Both the position numbers and the translations under genes were made by a program. Under the pieces are notes generated by a model that was not told where the DNA came from, made no database searches, and saw only the letters and a program-made list of their open reading frames with translations. 8,580 nucleotides of DNA. Source: an uncultured Collinsella sp. (GTDB lineage: Bacteria; Actinomycetota; Coriobacteriia; Coriobacteriales; Coriobacteriaceae). Positions 1-5,591 of this stretch are shown here, piece by piece. The stretch covers positions 1-8,580 of the forward strand of contig CABUUG010000076.1 of the NCBI GenBank assembly GCA_902494605.1, in the 5' to 3' direction. The stretch's first letter is position 1; each line of letters opens with the position of its first letter.

Positions 1-54
1 GATGGTACCGACACCACCGATGGTACCGATGCCACCGACGGTACCGATGCCCAG
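1..54 (+). repeat. Degenerate 18-bp tandem repeat, three copies, coding
   Basis: Three consecutive 18-bp units (1-18, 19-36, 37-54) start GATGGTACCGA or GACGGTACCGA and encode DGTDTT, DGTDAT and DGTDAQ. A weaker relative follows at 61-78 (DGADTA). The array may extend left beyond the window. The unit length is a multiple of three, so copy-number change would keep the reading frame. Confidence 0.75.
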
Positions 55-132
55 TCCACGGATGGCGCCGATACCGCAACTGACGGTCAGACACCCACCG
101 ATTCTACCGACAATTCGTACGATAGCTACTAG
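1..132 (+). CDS. C-terminal tail of an unidentified protein, acidic Thr/Asp repeats (5' end outside window)
   Basis: Frame 1 is open from the first base to a TAG at 130-132 and gives 43 residues. They are almost entirely Asp, Thr, Gly and Ala, with the recurring unit DGTD(A/T)T, and end in DNSYDSY. This is a low-complexity, strongly acidic, probably disordered tail, so it does not identify the protein. The stop lies 26 nt before yajQ, and no promoter is visible in that gap, so it is probably the upstream gene of the same operon. In related gene orders ftsK or a RodZ-like gene often precedes rimO/pgsA, but nothing here confirms either. The reading frame is well supported and the identity is unknown. 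Confidence 0.7.
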   Translation, partial: DGTDTTDGTDATDGTDAQSTDGADTATDGQTPTDSTDNSYDSY

Positions 133-158
133 GCCGCTCGTACGCGAAAGGAAACATC

Positions 159-656
159 ATGGCTAAAGATTCCAGCTTCGACGTCGTGTCCGAGGTCAAC
201 ATGCAAGAGGTCGACAACGCCTTCCAGCAGACCACGCGCGAGATTTCCCAGCGCTATGACCTTAAGGATTCCGGCGCCACGATCGAGCTTTCGAAGGGCG
301 ACAAGCTCTTTACGATCAACGCCCCGGCCGACTTTGTCTCCAAACAGATTGTTGACGTGCTGAGCTCCAAGCTCATCAAGCGCGGCATCGACCTCAAGGC
401 TGTCTCGTGGGATGCTCCGCAGGCGGCATCGGGTGGCACCGTGCGCGTGCTCGGCCATATCGTCGAGGGTATCGACCAGGCGACCGCCAAGAAGATCAAC
501 AAGGACATCAAGGATCAAAAGCTCAAGGTCAAGGTGACCATCGAGGCCGACAAACTGCGTGTTTCCTCTGCTTCGAAGGACGCGTTGCAGACCGTGATTC
601 AGTTCCTGCGCGACCAGGACTACGGCCAGCCGCTGCAGTTCACCAACTACCGCTAA
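159..656 (+). CDS. yajQ: YajQ/DUF520 family nucleotide-binding protein
   Basis: The 165-residue product has the usual YajQ length. Its start, MAKDSSFDVVSEVNMQEVDN, matches the family's SFDIVSEV-x-x-QE opening, followed by the REI-x-x-RYDLKDS segment. Family members have two small ferredoxin-like domains and bind nucleotides; a Xanthomonas member is reported as a cyclic-di-GMP effector, while the molecular job in most bacteria is unclear. No signal peptide or membrane segment is seen, so it should be cytosolic. The ATG is chosen because AAAGGAAA (about 147-154) lies just upstream. It sits 26 nt after the preceding stop and 27 nt before rimO, so it is probably co-transcribed with both. Family assignment is firm; function is only inferred. 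Confidence 0.93.
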   Translation: MAKDSSFDVVSEVNMQEVDNAFQQTTREISQRYDLKDSGATIELSKGDKLFTINAPADFVSKQIVDVLSSKLIKRGIDLKAVSWDAPQAASGGTVRVLGHIVEGIDQATAKKINKDIKDQKLKVKVTIEADKLRVSSASKDALQTVIQFLRDQDYGQPLQFTNYR

Positions 657-683
657 TATCAATCGAAAGGACCGCTCTCCAAC

Positions 684-2033
684 ATGGATACACCGTTGGG
701 CTCCGTGCTCTACATCACCCTCGGGTGCGCTAAGAACGAGGTTGACACCGACCGCATGCGTTCTCTTTTGACCGCCGCGGGCTACGAGGAGGCATTCGAC
801 CCGCAGGATGCCGATATCGCCATCGTCAATACTTGCTCGTTCCTCGCCTCCGCAACGTCCGAGAGCATCGAGACCACGCTCGAGCTCGCCAACGAGGTTC
901 AGGACGGCGTTCGTTCTTGTCCCATCGTCATGTGCGGCTGCGTGCCGTCGCGCTATGGCGATGACCTGCCTGACGAGCTGCCCGAGGTCGCTGCCTTTGT
1001 GAAGGCCGACGAGGAAGATGGCATCGTGGCGGTCATCGATGGCGTGCTGGGTGTCGAGCGTGAGATTGCAGCCTATATCCCGCAGGTCAAACGTACCGTC
1101 GAGGGTGCTGTCGCTTACGTCAAGATTTCCGATGGCTGCAACCGCTTCTGCAGCTTCTGCATGATTCCCTACATCCGCGGCCGCTATCATTCGCGCAATG
1201 CCGAGAGCATCATCTCCGAGGTGCGCGACCTGGTTTCCGGCGGTGTGCGCGAGATCGTGCTGATCGGCCAGGACACGGGCATCTGGGGTACCGACTTTGC
1301 CGACGAGGACGTCGCCGATGGCTCGCCGCGCAATCTGGCGCAGCTGCTGCGTGCCGTCGCCGAGGCCGTGCGCCCGCACAACGTCTGGGTCCGCGTGCTC
1401 TATCTGCAGCCCGAGGGCATGACTGACGAACTCATCGAGACGATTCGCGATACGCCCGAGGTGCTGCCCTATATCGATATCCCCGTGCAGCACTGCGACG
1501 CGCGCATCCTTAAGGCTATGCGCCGTTCTGGTTCGCGCCAGAAGCTCGAGGACCTGTTCCGCGATCTGCGTGAGCGTATCCCCGGCATCGTGATCCGTTC
1601 CACGGCCATGGTCGGCTTCCCGACCGAGACCGACGACGAGTTCCGCGACCTTATCGACTTTATGGACACCGTCGGCTTTGACTACACGAGCGTCTTTGCC
1701 TACTCGCAGGAGGAGGGCAGCCTGGCCGCTAAGATGGAGGGCCAGGTCGACGAAGAGGTCAAGCTCGAGCGCGCCCAGGAGGCCATGGACCTGGCCGAGT
1801 CGCTCGGTTTTGCCGCCACCGCCGCACATGTGGGCGAGCGCGCCCAGGTGATCGTCGACGGTATCGAAGAGACCGAGGATGGCGCCGAGCTGATCGGCCA
1901 TGCCTGGTTCCAGGCGCCCGATTCCGATGGCGCGGTGCATCTGGACGCCAGCGAGGCGTCCGTGGGCGATATTCTGACCGTCGAGTTTACCGATAGCTTC
2001 TGCTATGAGCTTATCGGTCATGTTGTGGAGTAG
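684..2033 (+). CDS. rimO: Ribosomal protein uS12 methylthiotransferase RimO (radical SAM)
   Basis: This 449-residue protein has the three-part methylthiotransferase layout. The N-terminal UPF0004 domain carries cluster cysteines C15 (LGCAKN), C51 (NTCSFL) and C86 (CGCVPSRY). The radical SAM core has the C-x3-C-x2-C motif at C152, C156 and C159 (DGCNRFCSFC). A C-terminal TRAM-like domain covers about residues 378-449. The FAYSQEEGS segment and overall length favour RimO over the tRNA enzyme MiaB. RimO uses two 4Fe-4S clusters and SAM to add a methylthio group to a conserved aspartate of ribosomal protein S12. The Shine-Dalgarno GAAAGGA (about 665-671) is a little far from the ATG; in-frame TTG (696) and GTG (705) are possible alternative starts, but ATG keeps a complete first strand. 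The gene lies 27 nt after yajQ and 9 nt before pgsA. Confidence 0.95.
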   Translation: MDTPLGSVLYITLGCAKNEVDTDRMRSLLTAAGYEEAFDPQDADIAIVNTCSFLASATSESIETTLELANEVQDGVRSCPIVMCGCVPSRYGDDLPDELPEVAAFVKADEEDGIVAVIDGVLGVEREIAAYIPQVKRTVEGAVAYVKISDGCNRFCSFCMIPYIRGRYHSRNAESIISEVRDLVSGGVREIVLIGQDTGIWGTDFADEDVADGSPRNLAQLLRAVAEAVRPHNVWVRVLYLQPEGMTDELIETIRDTPEVLPYIDIPVQHCDARILKAMRRSGSRQKLEDLFRDLRERIPGIVIRSTAMVGFPTETDDEFRDLIDFMDTVGFDYTSVFAYSQEEGSLAAKMEGQVDEEVKLERAQEAMDLAESLGFAATAAHVGERAQVIVDGIEETEDGAELIGHAWFQAPDSDGAVHLDASEASVGDILTVEFTDSFCYELIGHVVE

Positions 2034-2042
2034 GAGAGCGTC

Positions 2043-2681
2043 GTGGCTAACGAGAGCAATAAGGAACTGACGAGTGTCTGGACGCCCGCCAACATCGTGA
2101 CGTGCGTTCGCATCGTCTTTATCCCGGTGTTCATGATCGTGTCGGCGCTTTCTCACACGAGTGTTGCCGGTACGGATTGGAGCACCTTCGACGGCCCGCT
2201 CGCCGCCGCTGCCTTCATTCTGTATGTGATCCTGTCGTGCACCGATAAGGTCGACGGTTATCTGGCGCGTTCGCGCAACGAGATCACCGACTTCGGTAAA
2301 TTCTTGGACCCCATCGCCGATAAGCTGCTCGTGTTCTCGGCCCTGCTGCTGTTCTTGGATTTTGGTATGGTGACCGTGTGGTCCGTGTTCATTATCCTGT
2401 TCCGCGAGCTGCTGGTGAGCGCCCTTCGCATGGTCGCGAGTGCGGCCGGTGTGGTCGTTGCGGCCGATAAGCTCGGCAAGTACAAGACGGCAACCACGAT
2501 GGTCTCCATTTGCGGTTACCTGTGCGTTTTTGCTATGGCCGGCTTGCACCTTGGCCCGGTGGCGCTGACGCTCGGCATCTACTCGGTGTCGCGCTTCCTG
2601 TACGCCGTTGCCGTTGTCCTGACCGTTATCTCGGGCGCCCAGTACTTCTGGAACTGCCGCAAGATCGTCTTTTCGGTCTAG
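2043..2681 (+). CDS. pgsA: CDP-diacylglycerol--glycerol-3-phosphate 3-phosphatidyltransferase
   Basis: This 212-residue membrane protein contains a perfect CDP-alcohol phosphotransferase signature, D-x2-DG-x2-AR-x8-G-x3-D-x3-D, at D68, D71, G72, A75, R76, G85, D89 and D93. The aspartates bind divalent metal and the CDP-lipid. Several hydrophobic segments flank it (about 18-36, 53-67, 95-130, 155-175, 185-205), as expected for an integral membrane enzyme. The early TPANIVTCVRI segment is typical of PgsA, which makes phosphatidylglycerol phosphate, precursor of phosphatidylglycerol and cardiolipin. A phosphatidylinositol-phosphate synthase would share the signature, but the rimO-pgsA-cinA-recA neighbourhood supports PgsA. 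Start is GTG, with AGGAGAG (2032-2038) overlapping the rimO stop, so translation is likely coupled to rimO. Confidence 0.93.
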   Translation: MANESNKELTSVWTPANIVTCVRIVFIPVFMIVSALSHTSVAGTDWSTFDGPLAAAAFILYVILSCTDKVDGYLARSRNEITDFGKFLDPIADKLLVFSALLLFLDFGMVTVWSVFIILFRELLVSALRMVASAAGVVVAADKLGKYKTATTMVSICGYLCVFAMAGLHLGPVALTLGIYSVSRFLYAVAVVLTVISGAQYFWNCRKIVFSV

Positions 2682-2687
2682 GTCCTA

Positions 2688-3224
2688 GTGGGTATGACGG
2701 ACTCTTTTGAGCAGATTTCCGCACATAACGAGGAGCTGGCGCGTGATATTGTCGAGCGCGCGAGCGCTCGGGGCGTGACGGTTTCGACGGCTGAGTCGCT
2801 GACGGCGGGTATGATCGCCTCGACGATTGCCGATATCCCGGGCGCCTCGGCGGTGCTGCGTGGCGGTGCGGTGACCTATTGCGATGAGATTAAGCATCGT
2901 GTTCTTGGTGTTGAGCAGGAGACGCTCGACCGCTATACCGCGGTGTCGCATCAGACCGCGCGCGAGATGGCGGTGGGTTCGCTGGAGCTGTACCAGAGCG
3001 ATATTGCAGTGAGCGCAACGGGTTATGCCGGCCCCGGCGGTGGCACTGAGGACGATCCGGCGGGCACTTTCTATATTGGCTGGGCGCATCGTTCCGCCGA
3101 TGGGGGCGTGCCGGTCGTGGACTCTGTGCGCTGCCACTATGAGGGCGACCGTTCGTGTGTTCGTGCCCATGCGGTCGCGGAGGCATTGGGACGCATTGCC
3201 CTTGTGCTCAACTCTATGGAATAG
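2688..3224 (+). CDS. cinA: CinA C-terminal domain protein, probable nicotinamide-nucleotide amidohydrolase (PncC)
   Basis: The 178-residue product consists only of the CinA C-terminal domain. Visible hallmarks are TAESLTAG (S37, the expected catalytic serine region), GGAVTYCDEIKHRVLGV, AVSHQTAREMA and TGYAGPGGG (residues 111-119). Members deamidate nicotinamide mononucleotide to nicotinate mononucleotide, recycling the by-product of NAD-dependent DNA ligase. The N-terminal MoaB/COG1058-like domain of full-length CinA (about 410 residues) is absent, and the 36-residue lead before the serine motif leaves no room for it. GTG 2688 is taken as start; ATG 2694, two codons on, is an equally good alternative, and neither has a strong Shine-Dalgarno. 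The gene starts 6 nt after pgsA, suggesting coupling, and is last in its operon, followed by a stem-loop. The product acts in the cytosol. Confidence 0.9.
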   Translation: MGMTDSFEQISAHNEELARDIVERASARGVTVSTAESLTAGMIASTIADIPGASAVLRGGAVTYCDEIKHRVLGVEQETLDRYTAVSHQTAREMAVGSLELYQSDIAVSATGYAGPGGGTEDDPAGTFYIGWAHRSADGGVPVVDSVRCHYEGDRSCVRAHAVAEALGRIALVLNSME

Positions 3225-3231
3225 ACATGTT

Positions 3232-3257
3232 TTAAGGGGCCTTAGGGCCCCTTAATT
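3232..3257 (+). terminator. Intrinsic terminator-like stem-loop after cinA
   Basis: A perfect 10-bp inverted repeat pairs TTAAGGGGCC (3232-3241) with GGCCCCTTAA (3246-3255) around the loop TTAG. It starts seven bases after the cinA stop. The downstream tract (TTAATT) is short and mixed, so the U-run is weak, but position and stem strength fit the end of the yajQ-rimO-pgsA-cinA operon. Confidence 0.7.
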
Positions 3258-3330
3258 GTGGAGATAGGGACCTCTGACAAATTTAGCGTTTGTGCTGGTT
3301 GTAGATGTATTTTTGCCTGCCTTGTTCATA

Positions 3331-3392
3331 TTTGGTCCTTTGTGGTCAAGTATTTGGTCAGTGTTTGGTCGGCGTTTGGTTGGGTTTTGGAA
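3331..3392 (+). repeat. Array of TTTGGTC-like direct repeats at about 11-bp spacing upstream of recA
   Basis: Six heptamers recur: TTTGGTC at 3331, TGTGGTC at 3341, TTTGGTC at 3353 and 3364, TTTGGTT at 3375 and TTTGGAA at 3386. Start-to-start distances are 10, 12, 11, 11 and 11 bp, close to one helical turn, so all copies face roughly the same side of DNA. The array ends about 30 bp upstream of the recA -35 box. I see no open reading frame that would explain it. It could be a multi-site protein-binding region or a curved AT-tract element; which is not decidable from sequence alone. Confidence 0.7.
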
Positions 3393-3422
3393 AGACCGCC
3401 TGCATATGATTGGCCTGAACGG

Positions 3423-3451
3423 TTGACCACGAACAGCCGTTCGTTTATTAT
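3423..3451 (+). promoter_or_regulatory. recA promoter (-35 TTGACC, -10 TATTAT)
   Basis: TTGACC (3423-3428) and TATTAT (3446-3451) are separated by exactly 17 bp and match the vegetative sigma consensus at five of six positions each. The predicted transcript would start near 3458, giving a leader of about 25 nt that includes the strong recA ribosome binding site. A LexA box fills most of the spacer. Confidence 0.85.
3430..3443 (+). promoter_or_regulatory. LexA (SOS) box controlling recA
   Basis: CGAACAGCCGTTCG is a perfect CGAAC-N4-GTTCG dyad, the Gram-positive/actinobacterial SOS operator. It lies between the -35 and -10 hexamers, where LexA binding would block RNA polymerase. DNA damage, by RecA-stimulated LexA self-cleavage, should therefore induce recA and probably recX. 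Confidence 0.9.
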
Positions 3452-3465
3452 CGATGCAGGTTGTT

Positions 3466-3475
3466 AAGAGGAGGG
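3466..3475 (+). promoter_or_regulatory. recA ribosome binding site, deciding the ATG at 3482
   Basis: AAGAGGAGGG is a very strong Shine-Dalgarno, with GGAGG ending 7 nt before ATG 3482. An in-frame TTG at 3461 would place this site inside the coding region and would itself have no leader, so it is rejected as start. Confidence 0.85.
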
Positions 3476-3481
3476 CTATTC

Positions 3482-4630
3482 ATGGCCAAGAATTCAGGTC
3501 CCGTACGTACCGTTCATGCTCGCACGACGGGTAAAGAGCGCGATGAGATGATCGCCACCACCAAGGCCGAGATCGAGAAGAAATTCGGCCAGGGTTCCAT
3601 CATGAGGTACGGCGACGGTGGCCCCGAGCTCGAGGTCGAGGCCATTCCCACGGGCGCCCTGGCCCTCGATGCCGCGCTGGGTATCGGCGGCGTGCCGCGC
3701 GGCCGTATCGTCGAGATTTACGGTCCTGAGTCCTCCGGTAAGACGACGCTTTCGCTCGAGATCCTGGCCGAGGCCCAGGCAATGGGTGGCGTTGTGGCAT
3801 TTATCGATGCCGAGCACGCGCTTGATCCCACGTATGCCGCGCGCATCGGCGTGGATATCGACGAGGTACTGATTTCCCAGCCCGATACGGGTGAGCAGGC
3901 GCTCGAGATTGTTGACATGCTCGTGCGTTCCGGCGCCATCGATGCTATCGTCGTCGACTCCGTCGCCGCGCTGACCCCGCGTGCCGAGATCGAGGGAGAA
4001 ATCGGCGACACTACGGTCGGTCTTCAGGCTCGCCTGATGAGCCAGGCGCTCCGCAAGCTCGCCGGCTCGCTGTCCAAGTCCAACACGACGTGCATCTTCA
4101 TTAACCAGCTGCGTGAGAAGATCGGCGTCATGTTCGGCAACCCCGAGACCACGACGGGCGGCCGCGCCCTTAAGTTCTTCTCTTCGGTGCGTATCGACAT
4201 TCGCCGCATCGACAGCATTAAGCTTAAGGACGAGGTTATCGGTAACCGCGTGCGCGCCAAGGTCGTTAAGAACAAGGTGGCAGCTCCGTTCCGTTCTGCT
4301 GAGTTCGACATCATGTACGGTACGGGCATCTCTAAGGAGGGCTCGATTCTGGACATGGCTGTCGAGTGCGGCATTTGCAAGAAGATGGGCTCCTGGTTTG
4401 CCTATGGCGAGGATAAGCTCGGCAACGGTCGCGAGGCCGCCAAGGCGTTCCTGCGCGAACACCCCGATTGTGCCGACGAGATTGAGCATAAGGTCCGCCT
4501 TGCCTGTGGACTTGAGTTTGATGACGATGCTCCGTCCGAGGTCGAGCTGACCGATCAGCCTGCGCCTGAGGAGTTTGACGAGCTTTACGCCATCGATGGT
4601 TCCGCCATGCTCGATGATGACGACGAGTAG
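3482..4630 (+). CDS. recA: Recombinase RecA
   Basis: This 382-residue protein has all RecA core elements. Walker A is GPESSGKT (residues 81-88). The catalytic glutamate is in FIDAEHALDP (E111) and Walker B is AIVVDS (ending D159-S160). The FINQLREKIGVMFGNPE segment leads into the DNA-binding L2 region GNPETTTGGRALKF (about 219-232). The C-terminus is acidic and ends in DDDDE, as in many RecAs, where this tail tunes activity. The N-terminus is somewhat longer than in E. coli. RecA forms ATP-dependent filaments on single-stranded DNA, drives strand exchange and triggers LexA cleavage. It has its own SOS-controlled promoter, separated from the cinA operon by a stem-loop, and is followed 11 nt later by recX. 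Confidence 0.98.
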   Translation: MAKNSGPVRTVHARTTGKERDEMIATTKAEIEKKFGQGSIMRYGDGGPELEVEAIPTGALALDAALGIGGVPRGRIVEIYGPESSGKTTLSLEILAEAQAMGGVVAFIDAEHALDPTYAARIGVDIDEVLISQPDTGEQALEIVDMLVRSGAIDAIVVDSVAALTPRAEIEGEIGDTTVGLQARLMSQALRKLAGSLSKSNTTCIFINQLREKIGVMFGNPETTTGGRALKFFSSVRIDIRRIDSIKLKDEVIGNRVRAKVVKNKVAAPFRSAEFDIMYGTGISKEGSILDMAVECGICKKMGSWFAYGEDKLGNGREAAKAFLREHPDCADEIEHKVRLACGLEFDDDAPSEVELTDQPAPEEFDELYAIDGSAMLDDDDE

Positions 4631-4641
4631 CGGTTACGCTC

Positions 4642-5334
4642 ATGTCGTATACGGTGACCGAGGCCACGGTCGTCTTTCCCGATAAGAAGGCGGCCTCCTC
4701 GTTCTCGAGCGGGTATGCGTCCAAAAAGCCTTGCGCACATATCGATTGTGAGCTTGAGGGCGGTTTTGAGCGGTCCATTTGGATTCCCGTGCGGGTCGCG
4801 TGGCTGTATGTCAAAAACCGCCCCGATCTTCCCTGTGATTGGGACAACTTCCGTGAGGCGGTGCAGCTCATCGAGCGTAAATGTGCACTTACCATGGTGA
4901 CCGAGATGCTATCGCGCCGCGACCATGCGACGGGTGAGGTCCGTGACAAGCTGGCTCGCTACGGCTTTCACCAGCCCGCGATCGATTTCGCCGTCGAGCG
5001 CGCCACCGAGTATCACTTTTTAGACGACAACCGCTTTTGCTCGTACTTTATCGAGGAGCGCAAGCGGCGCGGTTGGGGACAGCGCAAAATCGAGACCGAG
5101 CTCAAGCGCCGTCATGTCGTGCTCGATGACATTCCCGGTTATCCCGAGGATTATTTTGCCGTCGAAGACGATTTGGCGCGTGCGTCAGCCCTGCTCGCCA
5201 AGCGGCGTGTTCCAGAGACGCGCGGATTCGAAAAACTGGTTCGGTTTTTGATGGGCAAGGGCTTCTCGTATCGCATCGCCGCCGATGCCGTTAAGGCACG
5301 TCTCGATGCCGAACGCGAGGAATGTGCGGTTTAG
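4642..5334 (+). CDS. recX: Regulatory protein RecX
   Basis: The 230-residue product carries the helical RecX repeats in its C-terminal two-thirds (about residues 82-226): MLSRRDHATGEVRDKLARYGF, then FLDDNRFCSYFIEERKRRGWGQRKI with LKRRHV, then a third repeat ending FLMGKGFSYRIAADAVKA. RecX binds RecA filaments and usually limits RecA activity. About 80 N-terminal residues precede the repeats and contain cysteines 31, 36, 65 and 81; this part matches nothing I recognise. The ATG lies 11 nt after the recA stop without a clear Shine-Dalgarno, suggesting translation coupled to recA and shared SOS control. A later internal start would give a conventional short RecX, so the start is less certain than the family call. 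Confidence 0.9.
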   Translation: MSYTVTEATVVFPDKKAASSFSSGYASKKPCAHIDCELEGGFERSIWIPVRVAWLYVKNRPDLPCDWDNFREAVQLIERKCALTMVTEMLSRRDHATGEVRDKLARYGFHQPAIDFAVERATEYHFLDDNRFCSYFIEERKRRGWGQRKIETELKRRHVVLDDIPGYPEDYFAVEDDLARASALLAKRRVPETRGFEKLVRFLMGKGFSYRIAADAVKARLDAEREECAV

Positions 5335-5396
5335 GCGTATGCGTTTTGTGACCCTGCCGTTCACCGCGTTTTAGCCGCCGTGCCGGGGCCATTTAT

Positions 5397-5425
5397 TTGA
5401 CAGTTGTTGTGGTTCAACGTACGAT
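5397..5425 (+). promoter_or_regulatory. Probable rny promoter (-35 TTGACA, -10 TACGAT)
   Basis: A perfect TTGACA (5397-5402) is followed after 17 bp by TACGAT (5420-5425). Transcription would start near 5432, giving rny a leader of about 160 nt. I find no better promoter nearer the gene. Confidence 0.7.
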
Positions 5426-5436
5426 AAACACTGTCA
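5398..5436 (+). promoter_or_regulatory. Inverted repeat bracketing the rny promoter
   Basis: TGACAGT (5398-5404) overlaps the -35 box, and its reverse complement ACTGTCA (5430-5436) covers the predicted start point. The arms are 25 bp apart. This layout suits an operator pair for a regulator that occludes the promoter, but seven matching bases could also be chance. Confidence 0.4.
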
Positions 5437-5454
5437 TTTGCTTTGTGATATGTG

Positions 5455-5476
5455 CTCATCTGTGATGAGTTTGTTT
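5455..5476 (+). other. Small hairpin with T-rich tail in the rny leader
   Basis: CTCATC (5455-5460) pairs with GATGAG (5464-5469) around TGT, followed by TTTGTTT. It resembles a weak intrinsic terminator and lies about 25 nt after the predicted rny transcription start. The 6-bp stem makes this a marginal call. Confidence 0.35.
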
Positions 5477-5530
5477 ATATGTTTATCTGTATCCGACCCG
5501 CATAAGCTGCGCCCATATTACTCAAATGTC

Positions 5531-5566
5531 GCGAGCCGTTCGTAAGGACGGTTCGCTTTGTTGTGT
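5531..5566 (+). terminator. Terminator-like hairpin between recX and rny, inside the predicted rny leader
   Basis: An 11-bp stem (5531-5541 with 5546-5556, two G-U pairs) closes a GTAA tetraloop, which is of the stable GNRA class. It is followed by TTTGTTGTGT. As a terminator it could end read-through from recA-recX, but it lies downstream of the best rny promoter and only 25 nt before the rny ATG. It may therefore act on rny's own transcript as an attenuator or as an mRNA-stability element. Confidence 0.6.
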
Positions 5567-5591
5567 AACGAATCCATAAAAAGGAGTGAGC

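Noticed and set aside
129..2549. 806-residue open frame on the minus strand across yajQ, rimO and pgsA
   Set aside because: It lies entirely opposite three genes with firm motifs. Long antisense frames are expected in GC-rich codon-biased DNA; the translation is His/Asp/Leu-rich and matches no family.
3331..3392. Phased TTTGGTC repeats as a CRISPR array
   Set aside because: The units are only 7 bp with 3-5 bp gaps, far below CRISPR repeat and spacer sizes, and no cas gene is present.
3258..3467. 69-codon + strand frame between cinA and recA
   Set aside because: It starts with GTG directly after the terminator, has no ribosome binding site, and runs through the phased repeats, the recA promoter and the LexA box. 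Its Cys/Trp-rich product resembles nothing.
3461..3481. Upstream TTG start for recA adding seven residues
   Set aside because: It would place the strong AAGAGGAGGG ribosome binding site inside the coding region, almost at the predicted transcript start. ATG 3482 is better.
3494..4489. 331-residue open frame on the minus strand opposite recA
   Set aside because: recA is unambiguous on the + strand, and the antisense product has no domain.
5341..5396. Terminator directly after recX
   Set aside because: I could not build a convincing stem followed by a T-run in this stretch. The first good hairpin is at 5531-5556.
5586..5591. Upstream GTG start for rny
   Set aside because: The GTG overlaps the AAGGAG Shine-Dalgarno; ATG 5592 has correct spacing.
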